A stretch of DNA of 32,956 bases from positions 278,302 through 311,257 of the forward strand of contig NZ_RYFI01000003.1 in assembly GCF_004103825.1 (NCBI RefSeq). Reading direction: 5' to 3'. The notes under the pieces were generated by a model that had not been told where the DNA came from, made no database searches, and saw nothing but the letters and a program-made list of their open reading frames with translations. Positions 17,063 through 25,744 of this stretch are shown here, in pieces (the first letter of the stretch is position 1; every line of letters begins with the position of its first letter). Source of the DNA: Hansschlegelia zhihuaiae. Its GTDB lineage: Bacteria; Pseudomonadota; Alphaproteobacteria; Rhizobiales; Methylopilaceae. The position numbers were made by a program, and so were the translations under genes.

Positions 17063-17364
17063 AGGTTCGCATCACGCCGCGCGCCGCCACTGACATTCTG
17101 GAAATCGAGACCTTCATTCGCCAGGAGAACCCAGCGGCGGCGGCGCGCCTGGCGAACGAGATCGTGGACCGCTGTCTTGCGCTTGAAACGGCCTCACAGC
17201 GCGGCCCGATCATTGGCCTCGCAAAGGGACAATCGATCCGTCGCCTCGTGCATGGAAACTATCTTATCGTCTACATCATCCAGACAGATGCGATCCGGGT
17301 GCTTCGCATCGTCCACGGCGCGCGCAGTCCCCGCCTGCTTTTGAAGAATCTCGACCTCCCCTGA
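17059..17364 (+). CDS. parE: ParE/RelE-superfamily toxin
   Basis: The 101-aa protein has the ParE fold pattern: MKVRITPRAATDILEIETFIRQ at the N-terminus (only part shown), an Ala/Leu helix, RGPIIGLAKGQSIRRLVHGNY, and VYIIQTDAIRVLRIVHGAR at the end. ParE toxins act on DNA gyrase, whereas RelE relatives cleave mRNA; the R-x-L-V-x-G-x-Y core and the ParD partner favour ParE. Its stop overlaps the radA ATG by one base (TGATG). Translation of a housekeeping gene is thus linked to a toxin gene, which is unusual. Confidence 0.9.
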   Translation: MKVRITPRAATDILEIETFIRQENPAAAARLANEIVDRCLALETASQRGPIIGLAKGQSIRRLVHGNYLIVYIIQTDAIRVLRIVHGARSPRLLLKNLDLP

Positions 17365-18761
17365 TGTCCCGCGGAAAATCCACCTTCGTCTGCCAGTCCT
17401 GCGGCGCGGTCTCGTCGCGCTGGGCGGGGAAATGCGAGGCCTGCGGCGCGTGGAACTCGATCGTCGAGGAAGCGGCCGCCGCGCCGCTTCCGGGCGGCTC
17501 GACGGTCCGCGCGCTCGGACGCGGACGGGTCGTCGTGTTGGAAGGGCTGTCCGGCGCGCCCGACGAGGCGCCGCGGCTCGAGGTCGGCATCGCCGAGCTC
17601 GACCGCGTCACCGGCGGCGGCTTCGTGCACGGCTCGGCCCTGCTGCTCGGCGGCGATCCAGGCATCGGCAAGTCGACGCTGCTGATCCAGGCGACCGCCG
17701 AGCTTGCGCGCGCCGACCATCGCGTCGTCTATGTCTCGGGCGAGGAGGCGGCAGGGCAGGTCAGGCTCCGCGCCCAGCGGCTCGGGCTGAGCGACGCGCC
17801 CGTGGCGCTCGCGGCCGAGACCTGCGTCGAGGACATCCTCGCGACGCTGAAGAGCGGACCTCCGCCCCGGCTCGTGATCATCGATTCGATTCAGACGCTC
17901 TGGACCGGGCAGGTGGAGTCTGCGCCCGGCACCGTGACCCAGGTGCGCGCCTCCGCCCAGGCCATGATCCGCTACGCCAAGACCACCGGCGCCTGCGTCG
18001 TGCTGGTCGGCCACGTCACCAAGGACGGCCAGATCGCCGGGCCTCGCGTGGTCGAGCACATGGTCGACGCCGTGCTGTCCTTCGAGGGCGATTCGGGCCG
18101 CGACTTCCGCATCCTGCGCGCCCAGAAGAACCGCTTCGGCCCGACCGACGAGATCGGCGTCTTCGCCATGACCGGCGCGGGGCTGGAGGAGGTGCGCAAC
18201 CCCTCGGCGCTGTTCCTCGGCGACCGCGAGCCGGACGCGCCGGGGGCGGCCGTCTTCGCAGGGCTCGAAGGTTCGCGCCCCCTGCTGGTCGAGATCCAGG
18301 CGCTCGTCGTGCCCTCCACGCTCGGCACGCCGCGCCGGGCGGTCGTCGGCTGGGAAGGCTCGCGGCTCGCCATGGTGCTTGCCGTGCTTGAGGCGCGCTG
18401 CGGCGTCAGGCTTGGCGGCCACGACGTCCACCTCGCGGTCGCGGGCGGCCTGAAGGTCCAGGAGCCGGCAGCGGATCTTGCGGTCGCGGCGGCGCTGATC
18501 TCGTCCATGACCGACGCGCCGCTTCCGGTCGACGCCGTGTTCTTCGGCGAGATTGGACTGACGGGCGCGGTGCGCCCGGTGTCTCATCCGACCCTGAGGC
18601 TGCGGGAGGCTGCCCGTCTCGGCTTCGCGCGCGCCGCCCTGCCGGCGGCCGCCGAGGACGCCGCGCGCGAGGCGGGGCTGCAGTCGGTCCCGGTCGCGAC
18701 GCTCGACGCGCTCGTGGCCCGGTTGGCCGCGCGCGCCGAGGCCGCGCGCAAAGGCGCGTGA
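17364..18761 (+). CDS. radA: DNA repair protein RadA
   Basis: RadA (Sms) is a RecA-like ATPase that helps branch migration during recombination. The 465-aa protein has an N-terminal zinc finger with C10, C13, C24 and C27, Walker A GGDPGIGKST at about 96-105, the RadA-specific KNRFGPTDE motif, and a C-terminal Lon-protease-like domain (from about residue 290). The ATG overlaps the parE stop. That start is fixed by the zinc finger, so it predates or tolerated the parDE insertion. A 101-base gap separates it from cvpA. Confidence 0.96.
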   Translation: MSRGKSTFVCQSCGAVSSRWAGKCEACGAWNSIVEEAAAAPLPGGSTVRALGRGRVVVLEGLSGAPDEAPRLEVGIAELDRVTGGGFVHGSALLLGGDPGIGKSTLLIQATAELARADHRVVYVSGEEAAGQVRLRAQRLGLSDAPVALAAETCVEDILATLKSGPPPRLVIIDSIQTLWTGQVESAPGTVTQVRASAQAMIRYAKTTGACVVLVGHVTKDGQIAGPRVVEHMVDAVLSFEGDSGRDFRILRAQKNRFGPTDEIGVFAMTGAGLEEVRNPSALFLGDREPDAPGAAVFAGLEGSRPLLVEIQALVVPSTLGTPRRAVVGWEGSRLAMVLAVLEARCGVRLGGHDVHLAVAGGLKVQEPAADLAVAAALISSMTDAPLPVDAVFFGEIGLTGAVRPVSHPTLRLREAARLGFARAALPAAAEDAAREAGLQSVPVATLDALVARLAARAEAARKGA

Positions 18762-18862
18762 CGGGGACCGTCATGAGGGGTATAGAAACCGCGCCCGCGC
18801 TTCCGCACAGAGCCGGAAGCTTCCGCCCGCCCGTTCAGAGCCAAGGTCCGCGGCCCGCGTAG

Positions 18863-19525
18863 ATGACCATCACGCTTCTCGACGTCATCCTGATCGCCGT
18901 GATGGGCGTGTCGGCGCTGCTCGCCATGGTCCGGGGCTTCACGCGCGAAGCCCTGTCGATCGCCTCCTGGGTCGCGGCGGCGGCCGCCACCTGGTATTTC
19001 TTCGAGCCTGCGCGGACGATCGCTCGCGAGAACATCAAGTTCAATCCGCCGCAGCTCGTCGACGTGCTGGCGGCCGGCTCGATCTTCGTCGTCGTGCTGC
19101 TCGTCGTGTCCTTCATCACAATGAAGATTTCGGACGCGATCCTCGACAGCCGGGTCGGCCCGGTCGACCGCATCCTAGGCTTCGCCTTCGGGGCGGCGCG
19201 CGGTCTGCTCCTCGTCGTGGTCGCGTTCATGTTCTTCACCTGGCTCGTGCCCGACAAGGGCCAGCCGGAGTGGTTCAGGACGGCGCAATCGAAGCCGATG
19301 CTGCAGGACGCCGGGGACAAGCTTCTGGCGATGTTGCCGGAAGACCCCGAAAGCACCATCTTGCAGAGACTGAAGCGCCGGGACGGCTCCGGAGAGGCGG
19401 CCAACCCGGCCGCGCCGTCGGCGCCCGACGCTCCCCAGGCGCCCGACGAGGCGCCGGACCAGAACCCTGCGGATCGGCAGGGCATCGACAGATTGCTCGA
19501 GCAGGATCAAAAGCCCCGTCAGTGA
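18863..19525 (+). CDS. cvpA: CvpA family membrane protein
   Basis: The 220-aa protein has the CvpA pattern: MTITLLDVILIAVMGVSALL as the first helix, GFTREALSIASW, a third helix around LAAGSIFVVVLLVV, and VDRILGFAFGAARGLLLVVV as the fourth. A hydrophilic Pro/Ala/Asp-rich tail of about 60 residues follows. CvpA is linked to colicin V production and envelope function in E. coli. It sits just upstream of purF there too, and the same pairing holds here, with purF following after 56 bases. Confidence 0.92.
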   Translation: MTITLLDVILIAVMGVSALLAMVRGFTREALSIASWVAAAAATWYFFEPARTIARENIKFNPPQLVDVLAAGSIFVVVLLVVSFITMKISDAILDSRVGPVDRILGFAFGAARGLLLVVVAFMFFTWLVPDKGQPEWFRTAQSKPMLQDAGDKLLAMLPEDPESTILQRLKRRDGSGEAANPAAPSAPDAPQAPDEAPDQNPADRQGIDRLLEQDQKPRQ

Positions 19526-19581
19526 CGGGCTGAAGTCTGGTTTTGCGGCGTAAGACTCCGATGCGCGAGGAGTTGGGTGCG

Positions 19582-21063
19582 ATGATGGATTCCGAAGCCG
19601 GGGCCGGCGACGCGTCGGCGTTCTTCGATCTCGAGGCCGACCGGCTGCACGAGGAGTGCGGCGTGTTCGGCGTCTACGGCCATCCCGAAGCCGCGGCGCT
19701 CACCGCGCTCGGCCTGCACGCCCTGCAGCACCGCGGCCAGGAGGCGGCCGGCATCGTCAGCCATGACGGCGCGCGCTTCCACGCCGAACGCCGGCTCGGC
19801 CTCGTCGGCGACCACTTCTCCGACGCCCGCGTCATCGCCCGGCTGCCCGGCCTCGCCGCGATCGGCCACAACCGCTACTCGACCACCGGCGAAACCATCC
19901 TCCGCAACGTCCAGCCGCTGTTCGCCGAGCTCGACGCCGGCGGCATGGCGGTGGCGCATAACGGCAACCTCACCAACGCCCAGACGCTCCGCCGCGAGCT
20001 CGTCCGCGCCGGCGCGATCTGCCAGTCGACCTCGGACACCGAGGTGATCCTCCACCTCGTCGCCCAGAGCCGGAGGCCGCGCATCATCGACCGCTTCGTC
20101 AACGCGCTCCGCGAGATCGAGGGCGCCTACGCGCTGGTCGCGCTGACCACCAAGAAGCTGATCGGCGTGCGCGACCCGCTCGGCATCCGCCCGCTGATCC
20201 TGGGCGAGCTCGACGGCTGCTACATCCTGACATCGGAAACCTGCGCGCTCGACATCATCGGGGCGAAATACGTCCGCGACATCGAGAACGGAGAGGTGGT
20301 GATCATCTCCGAGGAGGGCATTCAGTCGCTGAAGCCCTTCCCGCCGCAGCGCATGCGGCCCTGCATCTTCGAATTCGTGTATTTCGCGAGACCCGATTCG
20401 ATCGTGCAGGGCCAGTCGGTCTACGAAGTCCGCAAGCGCATGGGCGTCGAGCTCGCCCGCGAATCGCTCCCCGGCGCCGATGTGATCGTGCCGATCCCGG
20501 ACTCGGGCGTGCCCGCCGCGATCGGCTTCTCCCAGGAATCCGGCGTGCCGTTCGAGCTCGGCATCATCCGCAACCACTATGTCGGGCGCACCTTCATCCA
20601 GCCGACGCAAGGCGTGCGCGAGCTCGGCGTCCGGATGAAGCACTCGGCGAACCGCAGCCAGATCAAGGGCAAGCGCGTCGTGCTCGTCGACGACAGCCTG
20701 GTGCGCGGCACGACCTCGGTGAAGATCGTCAAGATGATGCGGGACGCCGGCGCGACCGAGGTCCATTTCCGCCTCGCCTGCCCGCCCATCACCCATTCGG
20801 ACTTTTACGGCATCGACACGCCGGAACGCTCCAAACTCCTCGCGGCGAACCACACGGTCGAGGAGATGTGCGAGTTCATCGGCGCCGACAGCCTCGCCTT
20901 CCTGTCCGTCGACGGCCTCTACCGCGCCATGGGTTATGACGGGCGCGACAATCTCCGCCCCCAGTTCACCGACCACTGTTTCACGGGCGACTACCCGACC
21001 ACGCTCACGGACCTCACCGGCGAGGCGCCGAGGCAGCTCTCGCTGATCGCCGAGGCGAGCTGA
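19582..21063 (+). CDS. purF: Amidophosphoribosyltransferase
   Basis: PurF makes 5-phosphoribosylamine from PRPP and glutamine, the first step of purine synthesis. I prefer the ATG at 19582 (493 aa) because GAGGAG lies 9 bases upstream; ATG 19561 and TTG 19543 are possible alternatives. The N-terminal nucleophile is the Cys in RLHEECGVFG (C26 before removal of a 25-aa propeptide). NGNLTNA in the glutaminase domain and the PRPP loop VVLVDDSLVRGTTS are clear. The stop lies 4 bases before a GTG that opens a foreign-looking gene. Confidence 0.96.
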   Translation: MMDSEAGAGDASAFFDLEADRLHEECGVFGVYGHPEAAALTALGLHALQHRGQEAAGIVSHDGARFHAERRLGLVGDHFSDARVIARLPGLAAIGHNRYSTTGETILRNVQPLFAELDAGGMAVAHNGNLTNAQTLRRELVRAGAICQSTSDTEVILHLVAQSRRPRIIDRFVNALREIEGAYALVALTTKKLIGVRDPLGIRPLILGELDGCYILTSETCALDIIGAKYVRDIENGEVVIISEEGIQSLKPFPPQRMRPCIFEFVYFARPDSIVQGQSVYEVRKRMGVELARESLPGADVIVPIPDSGVPAAIGFSQESGVPFELGIIRNHYVGRTFIQPTQGVRELGVRMKHSANRSQIKGKRVVLVDDSLVRGTTSVKIVKMMRDAGATEVHFRLACPPITHSDFYGIDTPERSKLLAANHTVEEMCEFIGADSLAFLSVDGLYRAMGYDGRDNLRPQFTDHCFTGDYPTTLTDLTGEAPRQLSLIAEAS

Positions 21064-21067
21064 GCGC

Positions 21068-21550
21068 GTGTCTGAGGAAGACCTACGACGCTATGGTATG
21101 CGAGAAGTAGGCATAGCGCGTATCGTGGATGACCGATTTATTATCGATCTGAACGACGAACCTACAGTCGACCACACCGAGTGCGTTTACGCTTTTCTCG
21201 CTGGCGACGAGATTGTCCGTGTAGGAAGCTCATCGGGTCGCCTTCGCGGAAGAATGCATGATTGGCAGCGTGATGTCAGTCGCGCGCTCTCTGGCGATTT
21301 CAAACGTACGCGCGAAAGCGAAGCGATTTCGTGGCGCGAAGTCATGCTTCGATATGGGTCAGCGCGCATTTTTGCCCGCAAGGGCACAGATGCCACTACA
21401 TCGATTGGCCAATTCAATTTATATCTTGCAGAAGAAAGCGTTTTAATTGGACGTCATAAGCCCCGACTATGTCACGATCGATCGCGTCATAGAGATTTAG
21501 TTATGAAAAGTTTGCCTGTAAATGCGATCGAATCATCAGGTTCTAGTTGA
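21068..21550 (+). CDS. GIY-YIG nuclease-like protein, low GC, probably transferred
   Basis: The 160-aa protein shows a degenerate GIY-YIG core: VYAF (40-43) for GIY, IVRVGSS (49-55) for YIG, Arg residues at 58, 60 and 62, and a late EESVLIGRHKPRLC (122-135) with the Glu and the P-x-L pattern of this superfamily. The specific role is unknown; relatives include homing, repair and restriction enzymes. The gene is clearly lower in GC than purF and the SDR on either side, with codons such as TTA, ATT and AGA. The GTG start at 21068 is 4 bases after purF; ATG 21098 is another option. The stop overlaps a TTG start for the SDR. Confidence 0.6.
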   Translation: MSEEDLRRYGMREVGIARIVDDRFIIDLNDEPTVDHTECVYAFLAGDEIVRVGSSSGRLRGRMHDWQRDVSRALSGDFKRTRESEAISWREVMLRYGSARIFARKGTDATTSIGQFNLYLAEESVLIGRHKPRLCHDRSRHRDLVMKSLPVNAIESSGSS

Positions 21551-22299
21551 CTTCACATCTTGTGTCTCTCACCGACCGCGTGGCGGTCGTCACCGGCGCC
21601 TCGCGCGGGATCGGCTATGCGGTCGCGCTGGCGCTCGCAAAGGCCGGCGCGCATGTGGTCGCGACCGCCCGGACGCAGGGCGGGCTCGAGGAGCTCGACG
21701 ACCAGATCAAAGCAGAGGGCGGGTCGGCCACGCTCGCGCCGTTCGACCTCACGGACTACGAGGCGATCGACCGGCTGGGCGCGGCGCTCTTCCAGCGCTT
21801 CGGCAAGCTCGACATCCTGGTCGGCAACGCCGGCCTGCTCGGCGCGCTGTCGCCGCTCGGCCATGTCGAGCCGAAGGACTGGGAGCGGACGCTCGCCGTC
21901 AACCTCACGGCGAACTGGCGGCTGATCCGCTCGCTCGATCCGCTGCTGCGCGCCTCCGACGCCGGAAGGGCGGTGTTCCTCACCTCCGGAGCGCCCCACA
22001 AGGCCCGCGCCTATTGGGGCCTCTACGCCGCGACCAAGGCGGGTCTCGAGGCGCTGGCGCGGGCCTATGCGGCGGAGACCAAGAACCTCACGCCGGTCCG
22101 GGTGATGCTCGCCAATCCCGGCCCGCTCGCGACCGCGATGCGGAAGCGCGCGATGCCGGGCGAAGACCAGTCGGCGCTGAGGAAGCCGGCGGAGTTCGCG
22201 CCCAAAGTCGTGGAGATGTGCTCGCCGGACTGGACGGAGACCGGCAGACTCTATGACTTCCCGAGCGACAGCGTGAAGAGCTTTCGCGCGCCGGAGTAG
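21547..22299 (+). CDS. SDR family oxidoreductase
   Basis: The 250-aa protein is a classical short-chain dehydrogenase: cofactor loop TGASRGIG, NAG near residue 94, Ser in FLTSGAPH, and YAATK as the catalytic Tyr-x-x-x-Lys. The substrate is unknown. An SDR following purF is a common Hyphomicrobiales arrangement. The start is uncertain: TTG at 21547 overlaps the previous stop (TTGA), GTG at 21562 is closer to the normal N-terminus, and neither has a clear ribosome-binding site. The native start region may have been altered when the upstream gene arrived. Confidence 0.88.
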   Translation: MTSHLVSLTDRVAVVTGASRGIGYAVALALAKAGAHVVATARTQGGLEELDDQIKAEGGSATLAPFDLTDYEAIDRLGAALFQRFGKLDILVGNAGLLGALSPLGHVEPKDWERTLAVNLTANWRLIRSLDPLLRASDAGRAVFLTSGAPHKARAYWGLYAATKAGLEALARAYAAETKNLTPVRVMLANPGPLATAMRKRAMPGEDQSALRKPAEFAPKVVEMCSPDWTETGRLYDFPSDSVKSFRAPE

Positions 22300-22310
22300 G
22301 CGCCGCGGCT

Positions 22311-22430
22311 TCCGCTCCCCTCTCCCGCTTGCGGGAGAGGGTCAGGGTGAGGGCCTGTCCAACCGAGGCGAAATCCCCTGAAGCCCCCTCATCCTTACCT
22401 TCTCCCGCAAGCGGGAGAAGGGGCTTCGGC
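22311..22430. repeat. Inverted pair of REP-like hairpins
   Basis: CCTCTCCCGC-TT-GCGGGAGAGG (22319-22340) and CCTTCTCCCGC-AA-GCGGGAGAAGG (22398-22421) are two near-perfect hairpins. The surrounding segments (CTTCCGCTCCCC...GGTGAGGG and CCCCCTCATCC...GGGGCTTCGG) are inverted copies of each other. This is the arrangement of REP/BIME-type bacterial repeats. No gene lies in 22300-22565. Confidence 0.8.
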
Positions 22431-22450
22431 GTCGCGCGTTCCGGACATCA

Positions 22451-22564
22451 GCGTCATCCCGGCCAAGCGGCGAAGCCGAGAAGAGCCGGGATCGTCTTCA
22501 GGATCAAGCGGCCTCACGCGGCGCGCGATCCCGGCTCTCGCTGGCGCTCGGCCGGGGATGACGC
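22451..22564. repeat. Two-tier palindromic intergenic repeat
   Basis: Outer arms GCGTCATCCCGGCC (22451-22464) and GGCCGGGGATGACGC (22550-22564) match except for one extra base. Inner arms AGAGCCGGGATCG (22482-22494) and CGATCCCGGCTCT (22526-22538) are a perfect 13-bp inverted pair. It shares blocks with the repeat at 11874-12093. It ends 2 bases before the der stop codon and may act as a transcription stop there. Confidence 0.8.
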
Positions 22565-22565
22565 C

Positions 22566-23924
22566 TCACTTCTTCCGATCGTACGGATTCTCCGAGGCCC
22601 TAAACGTCAGCCTGATCGGCGCTCCCGGCAGGTCGAAGGCCTCGCGGAGGCCGTTCACCAGATAGCGCGCATAGGACGCCGGGAGGTCGCTCGTGCGCGT
22701 GCCGAACAGCACGAAGCTTGGCGGCCGCGCCTTTGCCTGCGTCGCGTAGCGCAGCTTGATCCGCTTGCCCGCGACGGCCGGCGGGGGGTGGCGCTCGAGC
22801 GTCGCCTCGAGCCAGCGGTTCAGCGCCGCGGTCGGCACGCGACGGTTCCAGACCTCGTGGGCCCGCAGCACCGCGGCCATCAGCTTGTCGACGCCCTCGC
22901 CGGTCTCGCCGGACAGCGGCACGAGCTCCGCGCCCTTCACCTGCGGCAGCAGCCGGTCGAGCTTTTCGCGGGCGGCGGCGAGCTCGACGCCCCGCGCCTC
23001 GACCAGATCCCATTTGTTGAGGCCGATCGCGAGCGCCCTGCCCTCGCGCGCCACGAGATCGGCGATCGACAGGTCCTGCTTCTCGAACGGCACGGTGGCG
23101 TCGAGCAGCAGCACCACGACCTCGGCGAACTTGATCGCCCGGATCGCGTCGGCGACCGAGAGCTTCTCGAGCTTGTCCACAACGCGGGCCTTCTTGCGCA
23201 GGCCCGCGGTGTCGACGAGGCGGATCCTGCGGCCGCGCCATACCCAGTCGACGGAGACCGAATCGCGCGTGATGCCGGCTTCCGGCCCGGTGAGCATCCG
23301 CTCGTCGCCCACGAGGCGGTTCACCAGCGTCGACTTGCCGGCGTTCGGACGACCCACGATCGCGATCCGCAACGGAGCGTCGTCGTCCGGCGCGGGCTCC
23401 TCCTCGGCCTCGTCCTCCTGCTCCGGGAAGAACGGGACCAGCGCGTCGTAGAGGTCGCCAAGCCCCTCGCCGTGCTCGGCCGAGATCGGCAACGGGTCGC
23501 CGAGGCCGAGCCGGTAGGCCTCATAGGCCGCGTCCGCCCCGGCCTTGCCTTCCGCCTTGTTGGCGAGCAGCACCACTGGCCGCTCGGAGCGCCGCACGAG
23601 GTCGGCGAAGCGCTCGTCGTCGGCCGTGAGGCCGGCGCGGGCGTCCATCATGAACAGCACGACGTCGGCGGCCGCGATCGCGGCCTCGGTCTGGGCGCGC
23701 ATCCGCGCCTCGAGCGAACCGCCGGCGGCGTTCTCGAGGCCAGCCGTGTCGACCAGCCGGAATTCGAGGTCGCCCAGCCGGCCATGCGCCTCGCGCCGGT
23801 CCCGCGTGACGCCCGGCAGGTCGTCGACCAGCGCGAGCCGCTTGCCGACCAGACGGTTGAACAGCGTCGACTTGCCGACATTGGGCCGGCCGACGATGGC
23901 GATCAGGGTTTTGGGTTCGCTCAC
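22566..23924 (-). CDS. der: Ribosome biogenesis GTPase Der (EngA)
   Basis: Der is the essential GTPase with two tandem G domains needed for 50S assembly. The 452-aa protein has GRPNVGKST at 12-20 and GRPNAGKST at 191-199, DTAG switch II motifs in both, NKWD in the second domain, and a KH-like C-terminus ending [12 protein letters not shown]. The first domain has NKAE where NKxD is usual, which I believe is common in this lineage. An acidic linker ([15 protein letters not shown]) joins the domains. It is the last gene of the TPR-lipoprotein-der run. Confidence 0.97.
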   Translation of the reverse strand: MSEPKTLIAIVGRPNVGKSTLFNRLVGKRLALVDDLPGVTRDRREAHGRLGDLEFRLVDTAGLENAAGGSLEARMRAQTEAAIAAADVVLFMMDARAGLTADDERFADLVRRSERPVVLLANKAEGKAGADAAYEAYRLGLGDPLPISAEHGEGLGDLYDALVPFFPEQEDEAEEEPAPDDDAPLRIAIVGRPNAGKSTLVNRLVGDERMLTGPEAGITRDSVSVDWVWRGRRIRLVDTAGLRKKARVVDKLEKLSVADAIRAIKFAEVVVLLLDATVPFEKQDLSIADLVAREGRALAIGLNKWDLVEARGVELAAAREKLDRLLPQVKGAELVPLSGETGEGVDKLMAAVLRAHEVWNRRVPTAALNRWLEATLERHPPPAVAGKRIKLRYATQAKARPPSFVLFGTRTSDLPASYARYLVNGLREAFDLPGAPIRLTFRASENPYDRKK

Positions 23925-23965
23925 GGGCCGGTCCCGGCGTCGAGAACCGCCGGGGTGGCGGTCCG

Positions 23966-24190
23966 TCAGGCGAGGTTCGCCGAGGAGGTGACGTCCGGCA
24001 GGCCGGAGAGCGGCTGCGGAACGCTGTTGGGCGGCGGCGGCGCGACCGGCGCCACGGGGCGGCGCTCGCCGGGCAGCGGCTTCTCGTCTTCCTTGAAGGG
24101 ATTGAGGCTTTGCATCGTGTCGCAGCCGGCGACCGAGCCGAGCACGGCCACGGCGAGCGCGAGTCGAAGGGTTCTGGCGAAGCGGGTCAC
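23966..24190 (-). CDS. 74-aa lipoprotein resembling a BamB N-terminus only
   Basis: The protein has a lipoprotein signal peptide with lipobox VAGC and acyl-accepting C23. A short segment [19 protein letters not shown] follows, then a Pro-rich stretch to residue 74. In many Proteobacteria the gene between the YfgM-type TPR protein and der is bamB, a beta-propeller lipoprotein of roughly 400 aa. In alphaproteobacteria its mature N-terminus often has a similar NPF..K..LPG pattern, as I recall it. Here the propeller is absent and the frame ends cleanly. It could be a shortened paralogue or a decayed bamB. It is probably anchored in the outer membrane. Confidence 0.7.
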   Translation of the reverse strand: MTRFARTLRLALAVAVLGSVAGCDTMQSLNPFKEDEKPLPGERRPVAPVAPPPPNSVPQPLSGLPDVTSSANLA

Positions 24191-24235
24191 GGCGTCCTTA
24201 CTCTCCGATGCCCGGCCGAACGGGCCGGCCTTCCG

Positions 24236-24913
24236 TCAGTTGGTTGGCTTAGCTGCGTCGGCCGCGGGAGCTGCGGGCGGCAGCACGTTCAGCATCAGGT
24301 CGGCGCGCTGCCGCGTCGAGCCCGGCGCTTCCGGATTCGAGACGATCGCGTCGAAATTCCGGCGGGCGTCGTCGATGTCGCCTTCCTTGTAGGCCGCAAG
24401 CCCGAGCGCCTCGCGGGCGAGCGTCGTCCAGGCGCCGTCGGGCGCGACGAGCGGCTCGGCGAGCGACTTCACATCGGCGCGCGATCCGGCGTCGACCGCC
24501 GCATAGGCGCCGCGGATGCGCGCCGCGTCCCGCAGCATGGGATCGGTCGAACCGTCGGCGACGATCGCCTGGTAGAGCTTGAGCGCGGCCGCCTTATCGG
24601 TCTTCAGGGTCTCATCGGCCTCACGCAGCCGGGCGAGCGTGCGATAGCCCGCGGGGCCGTCCCCGGCGAGCGCGGCGAAGGCCTTGATCGCCTCCTCGCC
24701 CTTGCCCTGCTCGATCAGGTCGGCGGCCTGCTGGTAGCGGTCTCCCGCAGCTTGAGCCGTGCGGGCCTGATAGTATTCGTAGGCGCGCCAGCCGCCGACG
24801 CCCAGCACGACGAGAACGGCCACCGTCACGATCAGCGTGCCGTAGCGGTCCCACAGGGCCTTCAGCCTGTCGCGGCGGAGGTCCTCCTGGACCTCTTGGA
24901 AGATGTCGGCCAT
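24236..24913 (-). CDS. YfgM-like TPR membrane protein
   Basis: The 225-aa protein has a cytoplasmic N-terminus MADIFQEVQEDLRRDRLKAL, one membrane helix at about 25-42, and a periplasmic TPR-like region (ADLIEQGKGEEAIKAFAAL, DGSTDPMLRDAARIRGAYA). This is the layout of the YfgM/TPR_21 family, which in E. coli is associated with the SecYEG translocon and periplasmic chaperones. The location upstream of der agrees. It starts a three-gene minus-strand run; the gap to the lipoprotein gene is 45 bases. Confidence 0.9.
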   Translation of the reverse strand: MADIFQEVQEDLRRDRLKALWDRYGTLIVTVAVLVVLGVGGWRAYEYYQARTAQAAGDRYQQAADLIEQGKGEEAIKAFAALAGDGPAGYRTLARLREADETLKTDKAAALKLYQAIVADGSTDPMLRDAARIRGAYAAVDAGSRADVKSLAEPLVAPDGAWTTLAREALGLAAYKEGDIDDARRNFDAIVSNPEAPGSTRQRADLMLNVLPPAAPAADAAKPTN

Positions 24914-25034
24914 CGAACTCGTTCACGCGTGACTTGTCGGGCGCGGCGGCGGTCCTCCACGCGGGGGCGCACCATATCGACGAGGGCGCCGAGCCGCAAA
25001 CCCTTTGCGGGCAGGATGGGCCGCATTCCCCGCC

Positions 25035-25604
25035 TTAGATGCCGAAGGCGGGCTTGCCGATCAGCAGCTGATGCAGGAAGGCGCCGAACAGGGCGTAGGC
25101 CGCGGTTCCGATCACGATCGCCACGACGTCGTTCTGCCACGAGGCGGGGCGCGGCGGGGTTCCCTCGCGACGCTCCTCCCGCTTGATGAGCACGCGGGCC
25201 GCGACGCCCCAGGCGAGCAGCGACCCGAACAGGATGACGCTCGCAAGGTCGCCGTTCGAGATGAGATGCGCGGTCGCCCAGAGCTTCAGGCCGGCGAGCA
25301 TGGGATGCTTGGCCTTCGCCCGGATGTGGCCGGGCAGATAGGCCGAGACCATCAGCACGAAGACCGGCCACATCAGCAGGATCGTGACGTGGCGCGTCCA
25401 GCCCGGCGGCGACCATAGCTCGACATAAGGCGCGGCCCGCCAGCCGGCCACGATCAGCACGAGGCCGAGAGCGGAGACGAGCGAGTAGCCGATCTTGTAG
25501 GGCGCTTCGCCGAGGCGTGCGATCAGTCCGGCCCGCAAGTCACGGGCGCGGGTGAGGAGATGCGCGCCGATGAAGACGACGACGCCGAGGATGAGAAGGG
25601 TCAT
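25035..25604 (-). CDS. NnrU family membrane protein
   Basis: The 189-aa protein starts MTLLILGVVVFIGAHLL, with longer frames upstream rejected as Arg/Ser-rich. It has five or six hydrophobic helices and the family features KIGYSLVSALGLVLIV, KHPMLAGLKLWATAHLISNGD and LFGSLLAWG. NnrU proteins are often found near denitrification genes, but none are visible here, so no role in nitrogen oxides can be claimed. It is a single gene, divergent from the L,D-transpeptidase with 140 bases between the starts. Confidence 0.88.
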   Translation of the reverse strand: MTLLILGVVVFIGAHLLTRARDLRAGLIARLGEAPYKIGYSLVSALGLVLIVAGWRAAPYVELWSPPGWTRHVTILLMWPVFVLMVSAYLPGHIRAKAKHPMLAGLKLWATAHLISNGDLASVILFGSLLAWGVAARVLIKREERREGTPPRPASWQNDVVAIVIGTAAYALFGAFLHQLLIGKPAFGI

Positions 25605-25744
25605 GGGTCGGCCGACTCTGGAGCGGCTCCAGACTAGCCGACCCTCCGCCGATGCGCCATCGCCGCTCTGTGATTCGACTTGCCGCCGCATTTACGCCAA
25701 ATATGTGGCGCGTCCGCGGCGGGCGGGTCGCATCGAGGTTTGTG

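Noticed and set aside
17271-18587. Open frame of 438 codons on the minus strand opposite radA
   Set aside because: Antisense to radA; Arg/Asp/His-rich shadow frame.
22311-22564. Possible CRISPR array or insertion sequence in the SDR-der gap
   Set aside because: The repeats are inverted hairpins and not regularly spaced direct repeats, and no transposase frame is present.
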